From Collinsella sp. An2 (GTDB taxonomy: Bacteria > Actinomycetota > Coriobacteriia > Coriobacteriales > Coriobacteriaceae), in contig NZ_NFJW01000001.1 of NCBI RefSeq assembly GCF_002160065.1, forward strand, positions 1 through 64,000: 64,000 nucleotides of DNA, in the 5' to 3' direction. The stretch's first letter is position 1, and each line of letters begins with the position of its first letter. Below the pieces are notes generated by a model. The model did no database searches. It saw nothing but the letters and a program-made list of their open reading frames with translations, and was not told where the DNA came from. Shown here piece after piece: positions 54,043-62,216 of the stretch. The translations under genes and the position numbers were made by a program.

Positions 54043-56034
54043 CTACTCGTCGCTGCCCTTGGAGATGACAACCGTGAGCGTGTTGCCCGAAAGCGTGGCG
54101 TCCATGACCATACCGGAGTCGTAGTCGTTGCTAAACTCGTACTCCTTCTTCACGGTGATGCTGGACGGCACGTTGCTGGTAAGGTTGCTCTCCCAGGTTC
54201 CTACAAGCGCAGACGCGTCAGACGACGTGAAGTCGTTCGAGCTGCCGCCGCCGTTGTTGTTGCTGGTCGAGCCGCCGTTGTCGCTGTTGCCACCGCTGTT
54301 GTTGCTGCCCGAGTTGCTCGAAGTGGAGCCCGAGGAGATGGTGACCGTAATGCTGGTGCCCTTGGGTTGCAGGCCGCGCGGGTTCCAGTCGATGACCTTG
54401 CCCTTCTCGACGCTGTCGCTTTCCTCGTAGTTCACGGTGTAGCCGAAGTCCTCGCCCAGCGCATCGGCGACCTGGCTCTCGGTCATGTTGCTCAGGTTGG
54501 GCACGCTCACAGAGCCGGGCGCGACGGCGACGGTGATGGTGACGGTCTCGTCCTCGTCGATCATCTCGCCGGCCTTGCGGCTCTGGTCAATGACCGTGTT
54601 CTCATCGTCGCTGTCGCTTTCCTGCTCGTTGACCGTGTACTTGATGTTGAGGTTCTGCAGCTTCTGCTCGGCCGTCTCAAGTGTGTCACCCACGACGTTG
54701 GGCATCTCGGCCTGCTCGGTAGCGGGGCCGCGAGACACAGTGATGTCGATCGAGGAGCCCTCGGGCGCCTGCTGGCCGTTGTCTCCCTTGGGGGTCTGGT
54801 CCATGACCTCGCCCTCGTCGTAGTCGTCGCTGTAGCCAGGGTCGACGGTGCCCACCTCGAAGCCTGCATCCTCAATGGCTTCGCGCGCCTGGTCCTCGGT
54901 CATGCCGATGACGTTGGGAACGTCGGCCATGGTGGCGCTGCTGCCAAACAGGTTCACAGCAAGTGCCACGATGACGCCCAGGATTGCGATAACCGCAATC
55001 ACGCCGGCGACGATCTTGCCCTTGCCGCTGTGTTCCTCCTCGACGTCCTCATACGAAGACGAGCTGCCGGCAAGCGGAGCCCTGCCAGACGAGCGGGTGC
55101 TGTCGACAGCGGGGCGTGCCATGGCACGCGTCTGATCGCTCATGACGCGCGTCTCGGTGGCACCCACCCCGGCGACGCCGGCGCTGATGACGCGGGTCGG
55201 CTCGGGTACGTCTACGGTACGGCCGGCCAGGTAGGCGTTGAGCACCTGGCGCAGCTCGTCGGCGGTCTGGAAGCGGTTGGCGGGGTCCTTTTCCATGCAG
55301 CGCAGGATGATGCGCTCAAGGTCGGCATCGACGCCGGGGTTCACCTGCGACGGCGGCACGGGCAGCTCGTTGACCTGCTTGAGGGCGACCGAAATCGCAT
55401 CGTCGCCGTCGAAGGGCACCTGGCCGGTCGCGCACTCGTACATGACCACGCCGAGCGAGTAGATGTCCGAGGTCGGGCCAAGCTCCTGGCCGCGGGTCTG
55501 CTCGGGGGAGACGTAGTGCGCGGTGCCCAGCACGTTGTTGTCCTGGGTGAGGTGGCTGTTTTTGGCGCGGGCGATGCCGAAGTCCATGACCTTGATGTTG
55601 CCATCGGGCTGCACCATGATGTTTTGCGGCTTGATGTCGCGGTGGATGATCTCGTGCTTGTGGGCTACCGAGAGCGCCGCGCAGATCTGTGAGCCGATCT
55701 GCGCGACCTTCTTGGGATCAAGGGCGCCGTGGCTGCGGATGCCGCTCTTCAGATCGGTTCCGCGGAGGTACTCCATGACGATGTAGTAGGTGTCGCCCTC
55801 CTTGCCCCAGTCGTAGACGCCGACGATGTAGGGGCTCTGCAGGCCCGCGGCCGCCTGGGCCTCCTGTTTAAAGCGCGCTGCAAACGTGGCGTCGGCTGCG
55901 TACTGCGGCAGCATAATCTTCACCGCCACCGTGCGGTCGAGGACCTGGTCCTGCGCACGGTAGACGGTGGCCATGCCACCCGCGCCGATCTTATCCTTGA
56001 GGAGGTACCTTCCCCCGAGGACCTGCTGCTCCAT
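54043..56034 (-). CDS. pknB: PASTA-domain Ser/Thr protein kinase (PknB/PrkC type)
   Basis: 663 residues. Cytoplasmic kinase domain (about 8-270): P-loop GAGGMATVY, VAVKIM, catalytic loop HRDIKPQN, DFG, and SPEQTRG. One membrane helix (KIVAGVIAVIAILGVIVALAVNLF) follows, then three PASTA domains (DVPNVIGMTEDQAREAI..., EMPNVVGDTLETAEQKL..., SVPNLSNMTESQVADAL...). A Ser/Asn/Gly linker of about 50 residues leads to a final segment ending MVMDATLSGNTLTVVISKG that looks like the second half of a fourth PASTA. It senses muropeptides/lipid II and phosphorylates division proteins. Start at 56034 after AGGAGCAC. Last gene of the operon. Confidence 0.96.
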   Translation of the reverse strand: MEQQVLGGRYLLKDKIGAGGMATVYRAQDQVLDRTVAVKIMLPQYAADATFAARFKQEAQAAAGLQSPYIVGVYDWGKEGDTYYIVMEYLRGTDLKSGIRSHGALDPKKVAQIGSQICAALSVAHKHEIIHRDIKPQNIMVQPDGNIKVMDFGIARAKNSHLTQDNNVLGTAHYVSPEQTRGQELGPTSDIYSLGVVMYECATGQVPFDGDDAISVALKQVNELPVPPSQVNPGVDADLERIILRCMEKDPANRFQTADELRQVLNAYLAGRTVDVPEPTRVISAGVAGVGATETRVMSDQTRAMARPAVDSTRSSGRAPLAGSSSSYEDVEEEHSGKGKIVAGVIAVIAILGVIVALAVNLFGSSATMADVPNVIGMTEDQAREAIEDAGFEVGTVDPGYSDDYDEGEVMDQTPKGDNGQQAPEGSSIDITVSRGPATEQAEMPNVVGDTLETAEQKLQNLNIKYTVNEQESDSDDENTVIDQSRKAGEMIDEDETVTITVAVAPGSVSVPNLSNMTESQVADALGEDFGYTVNYEESDSVEKGKVIDWNPRGLQPKGTSITVTISSGSTSSNSGSNNSGGNSDNGGSTSNNNGGGSSNDFTSSDASALVGTWESNLTSNVPSSITVKKEYEFSNDYDSGMVMDATLSGNTLTVVISKGSDE

Positions 56035-56147
56035 CTGTGTGCTCCTAACCAAACTCATACACGCCCGAGGAGTTTGTACCCCTCGGAATTGATTCCAACT
56101 CGCCTCCGCCGTTGCCGGCGTGCGTCCACCGATGCGATGCGACCGCG

Positions 56148-59060
56148 CTACGAGCTCTGTGCGGCGAGGGCCGCCGCCAGGACCCGTCCGGCAATAGATG
56201 CTGCCGAGATGTCGTGGTCGTAGTAGTTCTCGATCACGACCGAAATCGCGACCGTCGGTGAGTCATAGGGGGCGAATCCCACGAAGGTGGAGTTCGCGTT
56301 GTCGTTGTTGACCTCGCCCGTGCCCGTCTTGCCGGCCACCTGGACGCCGCTGATCGCAGCCTCGCCGCCCGTGCCGCTCTGTACGACGGAGAGCATGGCC
56401 TCACGGATCTGCTCGGCGGTGTCGGCGCTGATGGGCTGGCCCAGCGAGCGGGGCTGCGTGGTGCTTACCACGGTGCCGTCGGGTGCCAGGATCTGGGAAA
56501 CGATGTAGGGGTTCATGGCGATGCCGCCGTTGGCCACTGCAGCCACGATCACCGCGTTCTGCATGGTGGTGACCTGCGGTCCGGGGGTGTGACCCTGGCC
56601 GACGGGCTGGCCGGCGCCTGCCCAGGCGGTCTCCCACTCCGTCATGACCGACGGGTCGGGCATGATCGAGGGCGTGGTGGAGAAGTCCTGGCCAAGCGAG
56701 GTGCCAAAGCCGTAGGCGTTGGCATACTGCACGAGGGTGTCGGCCCCCAGGTCAACGGCAAGCTGGCCGAAGGCGACGTTCGAGGACACGGCAAAGGCCC
56801 GCTGCAGGCTGATGGTGCCATAGCCCACGTCCTCGGCGTTCGTGACCGGCGCGCCGCCGATGTCCATCTCGGCCGGGGCGTTGTAGGTGGTCTTGAGCGT
56901 GGCGAACCCGGTCTCAAGCGCGGCGGAGAGCGTCACCACCTTGAAGGTCGAACCGGGCGTGTAGAGCGCCTGGGTCGTGCGGTCGTACATGGCGGAGTCC
57001 GCCGCGTTGCCCGAGAGCACCGAAGCGATGTCGGTGTTGTCATAGGTGGGCGAGCTCGCCTTGGCAAGCACCGCGCCCGTGCGCGGGTCGAGCACCACGA
57101 TGGCGCCGGAAAGGCCGTTCAGGGCCTGCTCGGCCGCCTGCTGGATGCGGGAGTCAAGCGTGAGCATGACCGAGTTGCCCGGCTGCGAGGTGCCCGCGAG
57201 CGAATTCAGAGCATTCTCCCAGCTGGAGTAATCCTTCGAGCCGGTGAGCGTATCGTTCATAGAGCTCTCGATGCCGGCAGAGCCGTACTGCGTGGAGTAG
57301 TAGCCCACGGTATGCGCGGCCATGTTGCCGTTGGGGTAGGAGCGCACGTAGGTGCCGTCCTCCTGCTGGAGTGACTCGGCAAGGGTCACGCCGTCGGACG
57401 TGATGATGGAGCCGCGCTTGATGTAACGGGCGCGCTCGATGGTGTGGTTGTTCGAGGGCATGCTCTGGTACTCGTCGGCCTTGATGACCTGAATGTAGGT
57501 GAGGTTGCCGATGAGCACGGCGAACAGGGCCGTGAAGAGGAAGACGGCGCGGGTGAGGCGCTTCGCGAGGGCTACGCGGCCCAACACGCCGGATTCGGGC
57601 GTGTCGAGCAGGCGGCGGCGGAGGCGCGATCCCGGGCGAGCATGGGAGCCGCCCGAGGCGGCGTTGCCCGGCCCTGCGGCTGCCGATCCCTTGCTGAAGA
57701 TACGCGTGCCGGCCTTGCTCACCATGGCCTCGGCTGCCTCGCCGGCGGATGCCTCGGGAAGTGAGGTCATGATGCCCGTGCCGGCAAGCTCCGTCTCGCG
57801 GCCGGTCGCCTCGTCGCCGGCGCGCATGAGCAGTGCCACGATGATGAAGCTCGCCAGCAGCGACGAGCCACCCTGGCTCATGAAGGGCAGGGTCACGCCG
57901 GTCAGCGGGATAAGGCGGGTCACGCCGCCCACGATGAGGAAGGCCTGGAACGAGATGGCCGCGGTGAGGCCGGTGGCGCTGAAGGCAGCCAGGTCGGATT
58001 TGGCACGTGCCGCCGTGGTGAGGCCGCGCACGGCGAAGAGCATGAACAGGATGAGCACCGCAGAGCCGCCGAGCAGGCCAATCTCCTCGCCGATGGCCGA
58101 GAAGATGAAGTCGGACTCAACGACCGGGATGTTTGTCGAGAGGCCCTTGCCGATGCCCGTGCCAATCAAGCCGCCGTCGGCAAGCGAGAAGAGGGACTGG
58201 ACAAGCTGGTAGCCGCCGCCCTGGGCGTCGGCAAAGGGGTCGAGCCAGATCTGGAAACGGGTCTGCACGTGGCTCATCACCTGATAGGCGCCGAAGCCGC
58301 CGATGGCAAGCAGCACCAGACCGATGAGCACATACGACACGCGTCCGGTGGCCACATAGAGCATGATGAGGAAGATCGTGTAGAAGAGCAGGGCGCTGCC
58401 CAGGTCGCGCTCGAACGCCACGATGATAAGGCAGATGCCCCACACCACGAACAGCGGTACGAACAGACGCAGGCGCGGCAGCTTGAATCCCAGGATGTTG
58501 TGGCTCGCGATGGAGAACAGCTCGCGGTTCTCGGACAGGTATCCCGCCAGGAAGAGCACGATAAGCACCTTGGCGAACTCGCCGGGCTGGATGGTGAAGA
58601 TCTCGCCGATGCCGATCCACAGGCGCGAGCCGCCGCGCTCCACGCCGATGAAGATCGGCAGGATGAGCAGGATGATGCCGGCGATGCCCAGCGTGTACTT
58701 GTAGCGCCGCACGACGTCGAGGTTCTTTACGAGCGCGAGCGTGCCCACCATGAGGGCGATGCCCACGAACAGAAAGACGATCTGGTTCATGGCGACCTCG
58801 GGCCGCAGGCGCGTGACGAAGGTGATGCCGATGCCCGAGAGCGCAAAGACGACGGGCAGGATGGCGGGGTCGGCCCCGGGGGCAAGGATGCGCACGGCGA
58901 TATGTGCCGCGGCGAAGGCGACAAACAGGCCGATCGGCACGGCGAGGGTGCCGAAGGTGAGCGCGGTGCCGGTGAACACCACGTACATGGCGTACAGCAG
59001 GGTTACGGGGAACGCTGCCGCTATGAGCAGGAAGAGCTCGGTGTTGCGACGGCTACTCAT
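56148..59060 (-). CDS. FtsW/RodA SEDS glycosyltransferase fused to class B PBP (PBP2-like transpeptidase)
   Basis: 970 residues in one uninterrupted frame. Residues about 1-430 form a SEDS polytopic protein: [66 protein letters not shown] and [10 protein letters not shown] cytoplasmic linker (about 430-495) and one helix ([22 protein letters not shown]) lead to the transpeptidase: [18 protein letters not shown], SxxK at Ser704 (GSTFK), SSN (VSSNVAF), KTGTG. The chain would couple glycan polymerisation and crosslinking. In other actinobacteria rodA and pbpA are separate adjacent genes at this place. The start overlaps the PP2C stop (ATGA). Confidence 0.95.
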   Translation of the reverse strand: MSSRRNTELFLLIAAAFPVTLLYAMYVVFTGTALTFGTLAVPIGLFVAFAAAHIAVRILAPGADPAILPVVFALSGIGITFVTRLRPEVAMNQIVFLFVGIALMVGTLALVKNLDVVRRYKYTLGIAGIILLILPIFIGVERGGSRLWIGIGEIFTIQPGEFAKVLIVLFLAGYLSENRELFSIASHNILGFKLPRLRLFVPLFVVWGICLIIVAFERDLGSALLFYTIFLIMLYVATGRVSYVLIGLVLLAIGGFGAYQVMSHVQTRFQIWLDPFADAQGGGYQLVQSLFSLADGGLIGTGIGKGLSTNIPVVESDFIFSAIGEEIGLLGGSAVLILFMLFAVRGLTTAARAKSDLAAFSATGLTAAISFQAFLIVGGVTRLIPLTGVTLPFMSQGGSSLLASFIIVALLMRAGDEATGRETELAGTGIMTSLPEASAGEAAEAMVSKAGTRIFSKGSAAAGPGNAASGGSHARPGSRLRRRLLDTPESGVLGRVALAKRLTRAVFLFTALFAVLIGNLTYIQVIKADEYQSMPSNNHTIERARYIKRGSIITSDGVTLAESLQQEDGTYVRSYPNGNMAAHTVGYYSTQYGSAGIESSMNDTLTGSKDYSSWENALNSLAGTSQPGNSVMLTLDSRIQQAAEQALNGLSGAIVVLDPRTGAVLAKASSPTYDNTDIASVLSGNAADSAMYDRTTQALYTPGSTFKVVTLSAALETGFATLKTTYNAPAEMDIGGAPVTNAEDVGYGTISLQRAFAVSSNVAFGQLAVDLGADTLVQYANAYGFGTSLGQDFSTTPSIMPDPSVMTEWETAWAGAGQPVGQGHTPGPQVTTMQNAVIVAAVANGGIAMNPYIVSQILAPDGTVVSTTQPRSLGQPISADTAEQIREAMLSVVQSGTGGEAAISGVQVAGKTGTGEVNNDNANSTFVGFAPYDSPTVAISVVIENYYDHDISAASIAGRVLAAALAAQSS

Positions 59061-60769
59061 TGCGTCGCGCCTCCTTCCTGGGACGGTTCGGGGTTCGTTT
59101 CGGGGCCTTCGGCGGAAGATCCGCTGTCCCCGGCTTCGGCGGAGGTGTCGCCGGTGGCGTTACCGATGGCCTCGGCGGTGTTCGCCTGGCGGGTGAGCGC
59201 CTCGTCGATCTGCTTGCGATAGTTCGAGAGCGTCTGGCGAGCGGAGTCCATGGACGCCTGGGGTATGCCGTCGCGCAGGCGGTTCTGAGTGTCCTCGGGC
59301 AGGTTGCTCAGCTCGATCGCGGTCTCGTCGTTGAGCCAGTAGAGGTCGAGCCCCATGAAGGACTCGGGGATGCCGTTGTAGATGGCCACGTGCCCGTCCT
59401 TCTCGCCCAGGAAGAGCGAGTTGGTGATGGACACGGCGAGCACGATGCCCGCGATGGCGAAGGTCGCCACGAAGGCGCACAGGGCGATGATGACGTTGCG
59501 GCGGCGCCTGCGCATGATGTCGCGCATGCGGCCGTCGTCGACCACGTCGACCACCACAACGGTCACGTTGTCCGAGCCACCTGCGGCAAGCGCCGCATCC
59601 ACCAGGTTGTCCACGCAGATCTGGGCGGTGGAGGACTGGTTGGCAATCTCTTCGATCTCGCCGTCGGGGATCATGCTCGAAAGGCCGTCCGAGCACAGGA
59701 TGAGCCGGTCGCCCTCTTCGATGTTGAGCTGGAAATGGTCGGCGTACATGGCCGGGTCGGAGCCGAGCGCGCGGGTGATGACCGAGCGGTTGGGGTGCAC
59801 GCGCGCCTCGTCGGCCGTGATCTCGCCCGCGTCGACGAGCTCCTCAACGTAGGAGTGGTCGCGGGTGACGCGGATGAGTGTGCCCTCGTGCACCAGGTAA
59901 GCGCGCGAGTCGCCCACGTGGGCGAGGGCGATGGTGTTGCCCTCGATGTAGGCGGCCGTGGCGGTGCAGCCCATGCCGGGCTTGCCGAGGCCGTTTGCCG
60001 CCGCCTCGATGATCGCGGCGTTGGCCGCCTCGACGGCGGCTGCGAGCTGCGCCGGGTCGGCCGTCTTCGGGGCCATGCGCGCCACGGTCTCCACGGCAAT
60101 GGACGAGGCGACCTCGCCCGCGGCGTGGCCGCCCATGCCGTCGCACACGCAGAAGAGCGGCGATTGCACCAGGTAGGAATCCTCATTGTGCGTGCGCACG
60201 CAGCCCACGTCGGAGCGCGCACCCCACATGAGCGAAGTGGTGGTGCCGGCGTCGTAGGTGGAGTCGGTGTCGATGCGCTCGTCGGCGATGGGCGCGAAGC
60301 TCTGCGTGGTGCCCGGGTCGCCCAGGCGCGACTCGACCGCCGTCACGTCGATCTCGGCGGTGGTGTCGGGCGCAGGCACCTCGTCGTCCTGTTCGGGGGA
60401 AGGCTCGGCGTCGCCGGGCGCGTGCGCACCGTCGAAGGGCTGGTCCGAGAGAGGCTCCGCGGCGTCGTCGGAAACGGGGGCGGCGTCCTCTATCGCGTCA
60501 TGGGGCGGCTGGGTCTGGGGCTCTGCCTGCTCGGGTTGCTCGGGCCGAGCAGCCGTGTCCGGCGTGGAGTCTACGCGCAGGTGCGCGCCTGTCAGCGGGG
60601 CCTCCTCGTCCGCGGCGGCCGCGTCGTGCTCGGACGGCGCGGCTACGGGGGGTTCGGAGACAGGCGCTGTATCTGCCCGTTGCGGCGCAAAACCGCCCGG
60701 CACCTCTTCGGGCGCAGGGCGGCTGGAGCCGTCAAGCGGTGGGAAGATGCGGTCTTCGTCCGTGGTCAT
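59057..60769 (-). CDS. pstP: PP2C-type Ser/Thr phosphatase with long disordered N-terminus
   Basis: 570 residues. The first 180 are an acidic Pro/Glu/Ala-rich extension with no fold. The PP2C domain (about 185-415) has [49 protein letters not shown] and [11 protein letters not shown], with all metal-binding aspartates. A helix ([21 protein letters not shown]) anchors an extracytoplasmic tail of about 100 residues. It reverses the kinases of this operon. Start at 60769, overlapping fhaB (ATGA). Confidence 0.95.
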   Translation of the reverse strand: MTTDEDRIFPPLDGSSRPAPEEVPGGFAPQRADTAPVSEPPVAAPSEHDAAAADEEAPLTGAHLRVDSTPDTAARPEQPEQAEPQTQPPHDAIEDAAPVSDDAAEPLSDQPFDGAHAPGDAEPSPEQDDEVPAPDTTAEIDVTAVESRLGDPGTTQSFAPIADERIDTDSTYDAGTTTSLMWGARSDVGCVRTHNEDSYLVQSPLFCVCDGMGGHAAGEVASSIAVETVARMAPKTADPAQLAAAVEAANAAIIEAAANGLGKPGMGCTATAAYIEGNTIALAHVGDSRAYLVHEGTLIRVTRDHSYVEELVDAGEITADEARVHPNRSVITRALGSDPAMYADHFQLNIEEGDRLILCSDGLSSMIPDGEIEEIANQSSTAQICVDNLVDAALAAGGSDNVTVVVVDVVDDGRMRDIMRRRRRNVIIALCAFVATFAIAGIVLAVSITNSLFLGEKDGHVAIYNGIPESFMGLDLYWLNDETAIELSNLPEDTQNRLRDGIPQASMDSARQTLSNYRKQIDEALTRQANTAEAIGNATGDTSAEAGDSGSSAEGPETNPEPSQEGGATQ

Positions 60770-61179
60770 CGGCGGTTCACTTTCATGACGACGTCGCCGA
60801 TCTGAACCTCGTCACCCTCGCGTAGGGTGGCAGGCTCGAGCAGCTGATGCCCGTTGACGAGCGTGCCGTTGAGCGAGTTGAGGTCCTCGATGACGAGCGC
60901 CGGCCCCTGCAGCGAGAAGCGCGCGTGCGAGGCCGAGACAAACGGTTCGTTGATGCAGATGTCAGAGCTGGGCGAGCGGCCCACGATGACCGGCCCCAGC
61001 ATGTCCACGTGGATGCCGCGGATGCCGCGGGGGCCCTTGTCGACATCGATGGTCCAGATGGCGGAGTCCCGCCGCTGGCCGCGCACGAGCCCCACGCCCG
61101 TCTTCATGACGGCGAACAGGAAGATGTACAGCAGGACGACGAGAACGATCCTGCCAACGAAGAGGGTGATGTCGATCAT
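60766..61179 (-). CDS. fhaB: FHA domain protein FhaB
   Basis: 137 residues. An N-terminal membrane helix (LFVGRIVLVVLLYIFLFAVM), then a C-terminal FHA domain: VIVGRSPSSDICINEPFVSASHARFSL, DLNSLNGTLVNG, with the phosphothreonine-binding Arg and Ser-His conserved. It reads phosphorylation by the operon kinases and likely recruits them to the SEDS/PBP machine. Eight bases after fhaA. Confidence 0.94.
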   Translation of the reverse strand: MIDITLFVGRIVLVVLLYIFLFAVMKTGVGLVRGQRRDSAIWTIDVDKGPRGIRGIHVDMLGPVIVGRSPSSDICINEPFVSASHARFSLQGPALVIEDLNSLNGTLVNGHQLLEPATLREGDEVQIGDVVMKVNRR

Positions 61180-61187
61180 CTGGCGAT

Positions 61188-62216
61188 TCAGCCCCTAAAC
61201 TCGAACGTGCTAAGGCCAAAGGTAAGCAGGTCGCCGTCGCGCAGCGGGCAGCGCGTGACGCGGCGGTTGTTGACGAGCGTTCCGTTGGTGGAGTTGAGGT
61301 CCTCGATGGACCAGGCGCCCCCGGCGCAGATGACCTGGGCGTGGCGGCGCGATACGTTGGGGTCCTTGAGTGCTACGTCCGACGACGCGCGCTCACGACC
61401 GATGACGCACTGGGGTCCGCGGATCTCGAAGACGTCGCCGGTCACCACGTCGACAAGCTGCGCCACGGGCTGGCTCGTCGCGCGGGGGTTTGCCATGTTG
61501 GAGGCGATGCTGGCGGCGGCACCCAGGGCGGCTCCCGTCGCGGCGGCCCCGCCCATGCCGGCGAGGGCCTCGCGGCTCACGGTCTTGGGCACGCTCACCA
61601 CGGGCTCGGCGATGTTGGGAGCGAAGGGGTCGGCGACCGGAGACCCGGCCGCACCTGCGGCAAGGCCGCCGTCGGCGATGGCCACTTCGGGAACGCGGGC
61701 GCCCATGGCCGATGCGTGTCCGCGACGCGACGCGGGACGCGGGGTGGGGCGAAGCGGGGCGGGCTCGGGCTCAGGCTGGCGATTGACCGTCTGGGCCTGG
61801 ACGTTCTGCGAAATGCCGCTCTGGTAGGCGCGCTCCTCCTCATAGAGGCGTGCGAGGGTGGGGGCATCCACGTTCTCCGCGAACACCGAGAACTTTCCGG
61901 CTCGCAGGGATGGGTCGATCATAAAGCGGACGAGCGGGTCGCCCACGAAGTTGTAGCGCTTGCGCTGGGCCTGCGCCTTCACGAACTCGCCGAGCTCACG
62001 CGTGAGTTCGGGATAGTAGGGAGCCATGAGGGGGTCATCCTCGTTGGCGATGAGCACGGTATAGAGCGCCGGCGCGGTGTTCACGCCGTTCACCACGAGC
62101 GTCTGATCTTCCATCTCGCGGGCCGCCTGCTTGGCGAGCTTCTTGAACGAGAACGGTGCCCGCGCGGCGCCGAAAATGCCCGCGACGTGGTTCTCGAAGA
62201 TATTCAGGAAGTTCAC
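61188..62216 (-). CDS. fhaA: FHA domain protein FhaA (DUF3662 + FHA)
   Basis: 342 residues. N-terminal DUF3662 domain (about 1-110: MNFLNIFENHVAGIFGAARAPF..., PALYTVLIANEDDPLMAPY), a disordered Ala/Pro middle (about 145-245), and a C-terminal FHA domain (PQCVIGRERASSDVALKDPNVSRRHAQV, DLNSTNGTLVNNRRV). Mycobacterial FhaA works in peptidoglycan synthesis with MviN and PknB. Start at 62216 overlapping the kinase stop. Confidence 0.94.
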   Translation of the reverse strand: MNFLNIFENHVAGIFGAARAPFSFKKLAKQAAREMEDQTLVVNGVNTAPALYTVLIANEDDPLMAPYYPELTRELGEFVKAQAQRKRYNFVGDPLVRFMIDPSLRAGKFSVFAENVDAPTLARLYEEERAYQSGISQNVQAQTVNRQPEPEPAPLRPTPRPASRRGHASAMGARVPEVAIADGGLAAGAAGSPVADPFAPNIAEPVVSVPKTVSREALAGMGGAAATGAALGAAASIASNMANPRATSQPVAQLVDVVTGDVFEIRGPQCVIGRERASSDVALKDPNVSRRHAQVICAGGAWSIEDLNSTNGTLVNNRRVTRCPLRDGDLLTFGLSTFEFRG

